Assembly (NCBI GenBank): GCA_907163375.1
Contig: CAJQUW010007404.1
Coordinates: forward strand, 558,001-622,000
DNA from: Prostheceraeus crozeri
Taxonomy: Eukaryota > Platyhelminthes > Polycladida > Euryleptidae
Direction of reading: 5' to 3'
DNA length: 64,000 nt
Shown: one piece after another, positions 18,851 to 28,931 of the stretch
Position numbering within the stretch: position 1 is the stretch's first letter
How the letters are laid out: each line of letters begins with the position of its first letter
Translations under genes and position numbers: made by a program
Notes under the pieces: model-generated
Seen by the model: only the letters and a program-made list of their open reading frames with translations
What the model was told of the DNA's origin: nothing
The model's database searches: none

Positions 18851-19934
18851 GACATGAAAACCGGTGGAGTTGGTAAGAGGTTGGCAGACTTTGATCAGCT
18901 TGATAGCAAGCCGTAGAGAGCTTGATTCACCAGCGTTTTGCAATGGAGATGTTTAGAGGCCACCCATGACAAGATAGCTAAGACTCAACCGATTGGCGTT
19001 CAAAGTGCTACGTTGAGAACTGTGTCAAATGCCCAACATGAGACGAGTTGCCCCAGCGGTTTCGGTCTAAACTATGACACACTCCCTTGCCACACTTATC
19101 ACTACGGCATCGTCCGCCGTCCCGAAGGAACACCCTGTCAGTGGAATATTACAGCAAAACTCTCCGTGTCTTGCTCGCTTTCAGTGAAAAGCTGCTTATA
19201 CCATGAGAAGACTGGCTCAGACATCATGACAAATCCCTTCATTGACTTCAGCAGGGTCGAAAACCCCAGAAAACCTCCAAAACTAGTGAATTTAAAATTT
19301 TCAACTTTTTAGCACTACTGATGAAATTTTATAAGTAGTCTATCACTAAGGGCAGGTCAATAGCGACAGATCCTTTTTCGAATCAAGTCAAACGGACTTG
19401 TAGAAGCAAAGTTACAAGCCTTTAAAATTTTGGAGTCTTTTATGGCCTGGAGACGAAGGCCATCTCCTGGCGAACCTCTAAGTCTGACGCCTTAGCTGAC
19501 TTCAGCAATGAAATTTTCTAAGTCGGTTTCTTACAGAAACCCGGTTTTTCACATTTCCAATGCTATCATCGGAGCTCCGGAGTTCACCTACCCCAACCCA
19601 GTCGGGAGGAGAACTGATTTCCACAAGCCGAGTTTCCACTTATATTGTGTGTGGCGATCAGCTGATGACGTAATACCCATCATCCACACACTAAAAACCC
19701 GTCTATCTCCGGTTCTAGTGCTCCGATGGAGCTGGAAATACACTATTCCATGTAGAATTTGACGCTGAATCCGAATCTGCCCTCCATTTTCCCATCCAAT
19801 GCTTCATTTTGGCATTACAGCCCACAGCCATCGCAAAAATTCTAACTCTGTCGTTTTTCGGAAAAAATGATGAAAAATTTTTTCTCTCCGATGGCTTTCA
19901 AATTTAGCATGCCGAAGCAGAATTTGACGCTGAT
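18851..19934. other. Right subterminal region of the virus-like element
   Basis: Holds the third ~200-bp repeat, two TGAAATTTTxTAAGT repeats (about 19,320 and 19,508), and paired TCTAACTCTGTCGTTTTT and AGAATTTGACGCTGA motifs shared with the TIR edge. No gene recognised. Confidence 0.55.
18975..19215. repeat. ~200-bp repeat, copy 3 of 3
   Basis: Best partner of 16,440-16,650. The same plus-strand phase reads SNAQHE...GFGL in both, but the rest is not conserved as protein, so it is treated as non-coding. Confidence 0.7.
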
Positions 19935-20340
19935 TCCACATCCGGTCTCTGTTTTTCCGTCCGAGGCTTGCTTCACCCGCTAGAGCGATTTTCATAAACA
20001 TTCTAACTCTGTCGTTTTTTCGTCAAGGTCCAAAATTTTCAATAACAGCTCACCTCTAAACGAAGGCAGATACGAACAAGCCATGTTTTCCACTGAATTT
20101 GTCTCACTCCCAGCTTTCAAACGAGCTATTGCACGACTTTCTACGATGTCTACAACCAAAGTTGGAAGATCGTTGCCGAGGGGGGGGGAGGTCGGAACTT
20201 TTTCTCTCCGATTGAGTTGAGAAGAAGTTCCTAGACCAAACTTTGACCAAAAGGTCCGAATTTGCACTCCATTTTCCCATCCGAGGTCTCCTTCTGCCTG
20301 AAAAACGACTTTTCTCATCCCAAAACCTCCAACACCCGCC
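19935..20340. repeat. Right terminal inverted repeat
   Basis: Reverse complement of 4,607-5,012, single unit. It has a G-run (about 20,180-20,188) shared as a C-run on the left. Confidence 0.9.
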
Positions 20341-20572
20341 CTTTCCTCACTCTATCCCTCACACATTCCTATCACCTTCCTTCCCAACCCTTACCCGAAC
20401 ACTCCTTCCTTCCTTCCAGGGGGGGGAGGGACCCGTTTCTTCCTCTCGGACCCATTCCTCCCAGCACATCCTTGGCCATGTCCCTCACCTTCCTTCCAGA
20501 GGGGGGGGGCTGAGTCAGCCTGATGACTCAGCATTTCACATTTTGCTCTTGCGTCTGGGATGGGGTTACTAC
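20341..20572. other. C/T-rich segment between right TIR and flanking direct repeat
   Basis: Repeated CCTTCCTTCC and G-run motifs, plus the near-perfect inverted pair GCTGAGTCA / TGACTCAGC at about 20,510-20,534. Not matched elsewhere in the window. Confidence 0.5.
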
Positions 20573-20593
20573 TTCCCCAACTAGCCGAGCTGT
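20573..20593 (+). repeat. Right copy of the 21-bp direct repeat
   Basis: Partner of 3,779-3,799 (AACTAGCCGAGCTGT core), same orientation. Confidence 0.6.
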
Positions 20594-22091
20594 AACTGCG
20601 ATAAGTTGCAAGCTAATGATCTTGCTGAGTAAAGGTCTACTGAGAGTTTTCTGGCACATTTTGCTGTCTACATTCTTTTGTATTTAAGATGAAGGCCATG
20701 AATGCGAGTATGTATCCTAGGCTAGGCATGTGGTTTTTCGCGAATGCGCAATCGCGACAAAATTCCCGAAATTTCAAGGTTTTATAAACTTTTGAAATTT
20801 TCGAAATTTGAAAAATTTTCATGAAATTGATGATCCTCACTAGCTTAATAAAATAAGTTGCCCACAATGAGAATCACTTAACATCACTCCCTTCTTATTA
20901 TTGCTTGTTGTTCATCTCATTTGCTTTGCACCGAAACAATGCTGATAACGGCTGGGGGTGAGAAATTATTTTGTCTGACTTTATGTACACTGCAATTCAC
21001 GATCGGGTGATTCATCAGTCAAGCGACTAACTGCAAGCTACCCGCCTCAATGTCTCCAGTACTTTCCAATGAGTCAAATAATTGACTGGAACATCAGCAG
21101 GTGAATTTTGCATTTCTATACTTAAATGAAACTGATTGGTGAAGACCCAATATTGCCATATTGGTAAAACCCCTCCTATCGTATTCGATGGATAAATATC
21201 TTTTTAAAATATTACATTTTTCTTGCTCCAAGAAGCATTGAATAATTATCTTTCATATAGAACTTTCTTGTACGTATGACTTGCATGAATAACTGACTTT
21301 CAAACTGCATGACGCAGGCTCGACGGTTTGTAGAGTGAACCCTCACGATCGACAACAGAGCGGTGGGGAGAACGTTGGACAGCAATTTGTACTTTTACAT
21401 CTGTAGCTTGGTACTTTTTCGTCCTAAACTTCCAAAGATAACATGTCGGACTATAGAATTTGTGACAAGTGATATATTGATGCTCCAAAGCATATTTTTA
21501 AGCTTGCTTTCTTCTATGTCAGTCAAAATATACCAATAATTATGGCCGTTGTGACATAATTCACAGTTCGGTGCTTTTTCGTGTCATACATTTTTATCGC
21601 ACAGTGGCACGTTTTAGTAGCAAGCTATATATTAGGTCTGCCTGACTGGTTTTTTTGATATCTGAAAGTGACATTTTGAGCCATGTAGATTGACTTTTCA
21701 AATTGTGATTGCACTTTTCATGTAAGTTCATTGCTGATGACTCTTAAATCGGAGAAATTATAAGTGACTCTTCTGTTCAATGGAAATGTGTTTTCTGTAA
21801 TGCTAAGTCATGATTTGTAGTGTTATCTTGACTTTGCAATTCATTCTGTTGGTGCAAAGAAACCTTGAATTAGCTTGACACTTATTCATCCCAAAAACCC
21901 AATTAGGTTTAAACTCTCTCAGAAGTCAAACAAAACTGAAATGTGAAAGATTCCTACTCGTAATTATACTTATTTAATGTATAAAATAGACGGAAATCAT
22001 CTGATTGAATGGCCTAAAACAGAGTTAACTGTTTCGGGCAAGCCACATTTGAATACATGGTGATGCGCCCCAACCACAATTATATTTTTTT
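20594..22091. other. AT-rich intergenic DNA
   Basis: No coding domains, RNA genes or repeats recognised. Around 20,730-20,830 there is a low-complexity AAATTTCGAAATTT-rich patch. Confidence 0.6.
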
Positions 22092-22329
22092 AGCGCTTCA
22101 CCTTGCTAGAAGTGCAAATTGATTCAAAACAATGGCACATTCTGGAACTTGCTAAGTGGGCAAAAAGAAATTTTTAATACCTTGCAGAGATAGGAAGAAT
22201 TGTCGTGCGCCGCCTGTGGATTGTTGACAATGTTCACAAACTTCTCTGTAGAACTTGACATCGACTGTGTCTCTCTGCTGTGTGATTCGGGTGATAACAG
22301 TCACTAAAACTTCGAACAATAATAATTTG

Positions 22330-23134
22330 ATTGAAGCAAAATCGAGTAATTTCACTCTTATAATGTATAGTTAAAAAACAGCCACAAAAGTTTGAAGTTA
22401 AAATATATTCTCCCGAGCTTTCGTCAGCATACGGCCAACATATTCATGGGAATGAAAATAGATCAGAAGAGGGGATTACATGATACACAGATTTCGCAAT
22501 AACAGACACGGAGACAGAGAAGAAACCGAGAGGAGGGGGGAACCGATTACATCAACAAGAAAGTTAACACTTGATGCCTTTCAACACTAAATTGGCTACA
22601 TGATTTCTGCGGGTGTATACCGCGTTGATTGTAATGATTGCGAAAAATTTTATATTGGTGAAACAGGTCGTTGTCTAAACAATAGGATTTATGAACGCAA
22701 GTGTGACATTAGAAATAGGAACCTAAATAATGCTATGTTTGCTCATTCCCTAGATAACAACCACTCTTTCAATTTTGATGATTGTAAAATGATTTATAAG
22801 TGTGCTGACCTCCATACGAGAAAAGTAATTGAATCATCTATGATCAAATCACATTGTAACAGTGTTGTCAATTCAAACCAAGGCGTGACTAATGTCAACA
22901 ATCATGTAGCCAATTTAGTGTTGAAAGGCATCAAGTGTTAACTTTCTTGTTGATGTAATCTGTTCCCCCCTCCTCTCGGTTTCTTCTCTGTCTCCGTGTC
23001 TGTTCTTGCGAAATCTGTGTATCATGTAATCCCCTCTTCTGATCTATTTTCATTCCCATGAATATGTTGGCCGTATGCTGACGAAAGCTCGGGAGAATAT
23101 ATTTTAACTTTAAACTTTTGTGGCTGTTTTTTTT
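22330..23134 (+). mobile_element. Truncated Penelope-like element with inverted arms
   Basis: A GIY-YIG endonuclease segment is flanked by inverted arms of about 233 bp (22,373-22,605 and 22,901-23,134) that differ at only a few positions. The whole is bracketed by a 14-bp direct repeat, ACAATAATAATTTG, at 22,316-22,329 and 23,135-23,148. The undisturbed Rep1 copy at 42 kb shows the empty site. Penelope-like elements carry a C-terminal GIY-YIG domain and often an inverted partial terminal repeat after 5' truncation. The reverse transcriptase part is absent. Confidence 0.85.
22600..22941 (+). CDS. GIY-YIG endonuclease domain of a Penelope-like element
   Basis: About 113 residues. GVYRVDCNDCEKFYIGETGR carries the GIY (here GVY) and YIG motifs at the usual spacing, with the catalytic-type Arg following (CLNNRIYERK) and a conserved Glu later (KVIESSMI). 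AHSLDNNHSFNFDDCKMI fits the H-containing middle of Penelope endonucleases. The first residues derive from the junction with the inverted arm and the last ~14 lie in the right arm, so this is a 5'-truncated remnant, not a full gene. The domain nicks target DNA to prime reverse transcription. It is unlikely to be expressed as such. Confidence 0.8.
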   Translation: MISAGVYRVDCNDCEKFYIGETGRCLNNRIYERKCDIRNRNLNNAMFAHSLDNNHSFNFDDCKMIYKCADLHTRKVIESSMIKSHCNSVVNSNQGVTNVNNHVANLVLKGIKC

Positions 23135-23308
23135 ACAATAATAATTTGGCTTGTTTAATGTTGATCTAGTTGCTTATTGTTCGATTTCTATGGTGTTGTG
23201 TCAGCAAATTGTGCCATTTCATTAGCGCTGCATGTTCCAATGCTTCCCTTCTAGCCAAACAGAAGAAGAGACGACCTGTCTAATTCTGTATAATAAAATC
23301 TCCAAGAA

Positions 23309-26300
23309 ATAGCATGCTCGCAATCGCCATATCAAGTTATTTCTAAGTAGTGTTAATTTAAAGCATGCAAAAGCCAGAATTGAACACGCAATCATGTGCA
23401 TGGTATAATGACATATAGTGAATGTCAGCAACTACATCGAAGTAAGTGAAATTACATTGAAAGATGCCAATAAATTTCTAGAATTCCCGACATTGGAGCA
23501 TTCAGTCGAATTCTAAGTTGCCAGTACTGACTGGTATTATGATGAGTTAATATTCATTTTCTATATCATGCGTATCAATTCAAGAATGAAAATCGCAGCA
23601 TGGTTCAGACTTGTGGAAAGGCAATGGCATGGTAAACCTGATTTCAGGCTCTTGACTTCTAAGGAAGTCTTTGTCGTATAGGATTGTGAAAGCAATACTT
23701 CGATTATTTCAACTTGTCACAGCATAAAAGTTAAGTGACAATGACCGTTAAAAAACAAGTACATTCCCAGGAAATTTGTCTGTCTTGACATTCATAAGAT
23801 TGTGCTAAAACAACATGAACATTAATCTGTAATTACTGCTTTTTGACAATGTGGATGAAATTTCCTGGGTGAATGCTTGTTATGTCACTGTCATGGCCAC
23901 TTATGTTATGACGAATCGCCTCTCGCGGGCTGCAGTTGATATATTGGTACGTATCTACTATTAGTCTACCAATGAATACTATGATTAATCATTTATTAAT
24001 TTACCAGAAGTTGTATCATCAGAGGGGATAAATGAATTTCTGATTGATGATATAGCTGAATTTCTAGGGCTCCTAGTTACATACATGTTGCGTCATATCT
24101 GGCGTGCAGCTTTAATGAGTCTGTCACTTCGTGAATTTGTCACGTCTGATAGAATTCATTTCCCCAGTGGAACAACTTTTGTTTTGGAAAAGTGTAAATA
24201 TAATGAGAACGAAAAAATCTCCATTTTTATTAGGCGATGTTATGTAACCTTTTGTGTTTTTGTGTCGTATGACAAATAAATGAAACGTGAATTTGTGCTA
24301 ACTGAATTCAACAGAAGTTCATGCAAAGTTCATCTATGAATTCATATCTAAAGCTTTGGAGGTGATGCAAAACATAAAGTGATGTAAAAGATGTTCTTCA
24401 TTGTTGATGACTTTCATTGGCTCTTGTCTGGCGTGACACCGGAAATAAAGTAATGATAAAGTTATTGAAGTTCATTTCCTTATATGAACCAAATTTAAAA
24501 CATAACGCATCAAGCGATAGTTGCTGTGACAACAGAAAGTTGCAGTCTTATTAGCGTCAATTGTTAGATTATAATTACAACAAATGGTTGTCATTGACAC
24601 TTGAAAGTTTCTGAACGAGTGTCAATCGTGGCCGTGCATAGGCCGACAGAGATTGATTGAACAAGAGCAAGCATTCTGGGGTACCGCACCAACTTCCCTG
24701 ATAAATCTACGACTTATAGTCACTATCAAATAGCTGCTATAAGGGGTCTTGCAAATGAACACATGGACATCCCTGATAAATGTACCTGATAGTGGACACT
24801 GCTGATAGTGAAGAATCAGCGGCCTGCTGGGAACGAGGCCGAAAATGAGACTTTCACAGAATGATGCGCACCCATGCCACTGTGAATCTGTGCAAACATA
24901 TCAACTACCAACTTTATCCACGTTTAACTACAAAAAATATTTTTGGTGAGTTATGCAAGGAATGTTCGCAAACATTCAGTACAAAGGTTCAAGAGAAGTG
25001 ACTAAAGTAAAAACGAGAATGATTGAAAGACACGTATTATATTGCAATTTTTGTATTATTTAACATGGAGAATGATATTGTGGCAAAATATTTAATCCCC
25101 TTATCATGTCATTAATCAATAGTATTAAAATATATAGCGGCAAAATTTTCTCAACGCTAGGCAACACAGCAAATTACTGTAATCATAAATTAATCATTTT
25201 CGAAAAAATTATAAAATGAGTCAAAACTATACGAAAAATTATAAAAATGAGTCATTTCAATAGCTATTCGAATAGTCGAGAAATCGTTGCAAACTTTTTC
25301 CCATTTATGAATTTAAATTATTTGTGCAATAATTAATCTCAAAAATAGAAGCACATAAGACAAGAAACATTTGTTTGTCACATAATTTCCCCTCTTTCAC
25401 AATTACCATGTGATTTCAAATCAGATTCAGATTCCTATTTTGTATCTCATATAAGACAGATAATTCCTTCGAGAAGAAGAATTTCTTTTAGAATCATCTG
25501 TTACGGATTAAGCGATGATGAAGAAAACATTTGAATAAAAATTGGAACATTTTCCCTTTCATTTTCCAAACTGTTTTAATGAAGCGTCAAATCAGCGGAC
25601 AAAATGCGATGCAAACTAAATAAATGTTAAGATGCAACCTTGAAATTGCAACCAAAAGAGTGAGCAATGAAATGCAAAAAATCTCATAATCGCTTTAGAA
25701 ATCATTTGCAATGGGGAAAAGGAATCGAAATCAAGTAAGTTGATAGTTTTGGTAATAATCAAACCGGGAATAATTGTAACATATTTCGCGGAAATAAAAA
25801 TTGGCGAAATTATTTCTTATAAACTTCGATTTGACAACACTTTGAGCTACCATGCTTTTAAACCTTGTGATCATGACATGCGTTGTATTACCAAACAATA
25901 GCTCTACGATCATGAACAGCATGAAGGCATATTTCAAAACATTGCGAGACAAATAGCAAACATCAAATGTTAGACTACAGAATTACAAAGCTTGCATCTG
26001 ATTTATATCCACCAAGTTCGGTTGATCTAGGGCTCTTCTATCAGCTTGCACAAAGCCTAGACCACGCAGTTGGCATGCTTTGACTCCAAATGGGTTGTGA
26101 ATATTAGTTTAAAATATGTGGCTACTGAAGAATGTTTAATGCATAGTTGTCTACCTGCTCAGCGGATTCGCGAAATATAAAGTCGCAAAATTTGACTTTC
26201 CAATTTGCGAAAATTTAGCGACGCGAAGATTTCCAGGTTTGCAGTAATTCATTAATTAATTTCACTAGTTCTGCCCGGCAATTATGTCTGATTGCAATAT

Positions 26301-28761
26301 TACAGATGAAATTCGTACAGATAAAGAAAAGTGATCTAGTCATTGTACTACAGCTTGTTTTTTATAGGACTTTTACTCTTTGTGATAACCATTGAATGAT
26401 TTGGAAAAGTGTACTAATCTAATGAATCGCAAGCCCCATGTCAACTGCTCTTGATCACCACATTAATTGTAATCCAACTGATTTGGAAATTTTGGAATTT
26501 TGAACATTTTGAAAAACAGAGGACGCTTTCACGACTCATGTTTTCCAATGATACTGGCCAGACGATATCTAAAACTGAATTTATATTCTTTTCATGATTG
26601 CACGGAACTTTTCAATAAGATAAATGTTACGTTCTAGATGTGATAATTTTAAAACTCTGAATAATTAAGGCATTTTATCCTGTTATCATGTTACGTACCT
26701 TGAGCAATGTAAGTACCAAATTCATTGGCAGCTGTAAACAGTCTTGCCTTAAAGGATCTCGTCAGTGCGACTCGGAATGGCTGAGACCAGTTTGTGGCAT
26801 GTAGAAGTGCTGAACAAACTGACGGCCGCACAACAGGATGCTAAAATAAGCCATTTGGATGTCACAAGCTAATTTGAGTCATTTCAAGACAAAATGATGA
26901 ATCCTTGAATTCTAATCCCTGTCGCCGCACGATGCCAAGAACGATGCCATTAAATATGAAATAACTCGAAATTCATACATTTAGGTGCACTGACCCGAGA
27001 ACCACTGCAGCAAAAATAACCGGTGCACCGTCCCGTGCACAACCCTATAATATAGCAACAAATACAGCAATTGGGCAATAGTATGTATCCCTCTGCTTCA
27101 GCAGGAATTCCGTATTATCTTGGAAGAAATTCTACTACCAAACTGTCCTTATCAGATAAATTAATGCTGTTATGTAATAATGTTGATAATATCGATGACT
27201 GAACTACTCTGTGTATATAGAATGTAGTGATCGTAATTGCTTTTGCGATGTCTCAGATTAATACACTCACTGTGAAAATATATCGAATAAGAACGCAAAG
27301 GAGTACGTCAGACCTAATAAAGTTGCACCACTCGAGAAATCGTTTTTGCGGAGAGCAGACTATCCTCGTTGACAGAGTTCGCGTGAAATCAGAAAAAATG
27401 CAGCTCGCATACATGAGCCGCAGATGAAGTGTTGCATAAATAGAGCTGAAGTGCATAGAAGAAAATGAGAAGTGTTAGTTTACTGACATGAAGTAAGGTG
27501 GGAATTGTTTAACGCTTCATGAAATTAAAAGCCTGATGAGTGCATGTTTATATTTGCTTAAATTAGAATGACTATTTTGAATTATTCTCTAAGAATTGAA
27601 ATTAGTTTTAGACTGAATTTTAGCACAGTAAACACAAGCACGATAAACTCATTGACTATAGCAGACTTTCTCCAGACAAAAGAACTTACTAAAATTATCC
27701 ATCATGGAAATTTAGATGAAAGCAGATCATTGCAATATACTTCTGTCTGCAAATAGAGCGCGACATTATTCACCGAATAATGTTATCAATTGCATCTGTC
27801 TGCATAGTTTTTAGATACATTGATGAAGTTTATTCAATCACATTCCAAACATGGAATGTCAACGAAGGTTGTCTTAGGATCATGTGAAATACTACAGAAT
27901 TAGCCTCTACTTCAGCTGCCATCTTAAAAACGTAATTCTTGTGAAAACAATTTCCACCAAAAATATTTATTAACTATTGAATGACAGTGAACATGCATTT
28001 GTATAATCTGTTAATGTTGTGCTCTAATTCCCCTCTTCATTCAGGGCATCAGTTAGATCAATTAGGGCTATCAATCAATTATTAAGCATGAATATCTGTG
28101 GGGTTTGATGGAACTTCATTTTGGAACAATGACCGAAATGCAAACTCAATACTTTGCAATCAAAAGATGCATTGGCAAAATATTGGTATTGATGCAATGT
28201 GACTGTTCAATAAGAAATGCCGATCGCTAGCGGCAAAAAGCACAGATTTCTCGATATGAAGGTATATCGCTTTGCAAAGCTAAATTTAAAGATTGAGAAT
28301 TTGTTCACAAGTGTTATTTAATTGCGCAAAGTTACTCATAGTCGGCACAAGGCGCAGATATGTCATTGAATTCCAGCTTACATAGCTCCAATGATCTTAA
28401 TAACTATTTCGACAGTGTTCAGAAGAACATCTGTAGATTGAGAAGATGTGTGAAAAATGAAGGTATAGTGCATGTAACTTTATCAATTTTACAATGGAGT
28501 ACTAAAAAATTGACTAATTGAAGTTTGGTCACGCCAAATTCATGCATGTAACTATAAATACGCACAAAACACGTAGAAAATAATGAAATGAGTAAATGTT
28601 ATGAAATTACCAAGGAAGATAAAATGCCTCCTTGTCAGGAATGCCACTTTCACGCTGCATGTACAGTCTGATGGCTTCAATCATTGTAGATAATCTACAC
28701 GTATGTTTGTTCTATCCTACCTGTACATCAGGCATCTTATTCCAGAAGCTTCGACCAAAGT
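23309..28761. other. AT-rich intergenic DNA
   Basis: No gene with recognisable domains. At 24,699 and 24,771 a CCCTGATAAATxTAC motif recurs. A dispersed repeat copy lies at 24,832-24,895. Confidence 0.6.
24832..24895 (+). repeat. Dispersed GCCGAAAATGAGACTTTCAC repeat, copy 1
   Basis: Shares GAGGCCGAAAATGAGACTTT plus AATGATG and GAATCTG blocks with 41,697-41,786 and the reverse complement of 30,133-30,235. Confidence 0.65.
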
Positions 28762-28769
28762 ACGTGAAT

Positions 28770-28923
28770 GCAGAGTTGGAAAAGTCGGAATTGGAATTAA
28801 TTCCGACCCGGAATTAATTCCATTTTTCGTCGGAATTGGAATTGGAATTGGAATTGACGATATTTAAATCTACTGGAATTGGAATTGGAATTAAAAAATT
28901 TCAGTGGAATTTTTCCAGCTCTG
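28770..28923. mobile_element. hAT-type MITE, 154 bp
   Basis: Begins CAGAGTTGGAAAA and ends TTTTTCCAGCTCTG, with an 8-bp direct duplication CGTGAATG at 28,762-28,769 and 28,924-28,931. An 8-bp duplication with CAGAG-type ends is the hAT signature. The interior is made of GGAATT repeats in both orientations. No coding capacity. Confidence 0.85.
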
Positions 28924-28931
28924 CGTGAATG

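Larger units (their letters stand above)
3966..20340. mobile_element. Polinton/adintovirus-like virus-like element, fossil, about 16.4 kb
   Basis: Defined by inverted repeats (3,966-5,012 and 19,935-20,340) around a protein-primed family B DNA polymerase gene of the Polinton/Maverick type. Layout: plus-strand small genes at 5.1-10.0 kb, a repeat spacer at 10.0-11.4 kb, the minus-strand polymerase at 11.4-16.25 kb, one small plus-strand gene at 17 kb, then repeats. The length fits Polintons (about 15-20 kb). No capsid, integrase, FtsK-type ATPase or protease was recognised; they may be absent or too divergent. Unusual cargo includes a TBP-like gene and several copies of the domain that precedes the polymerase. 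The element is broken, mainly in the polymerase, with roughly three to six breaks; most small genes look open. The inner TIR halves differ at about 5 of 240 bases, suggesting a young insertion. Family assignment beyond the pPolB lineage is inference. Confidence 0.88.
22092..23308. repeat. Rep1 dispersed repeat, copy B, split by a Penelope-like insertion
   Basis: The parts 22,092-22,329 and 23,149-23,308 match 42,172-42,675 in order; the right part also matches 3,808-3,965. On the minus strand both longer copies keep an open stretch reading ITQQRDTVDVK..REVCE, hinting at a once-coding repeat. The family is not recognised. Confidence 0.8.

Noticed and set aside
27227-27456. Overlapping frames on both strands
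   Set aside because: Same interval open on both strands with no domain on either; typical chance frames in AT-rich DNA.
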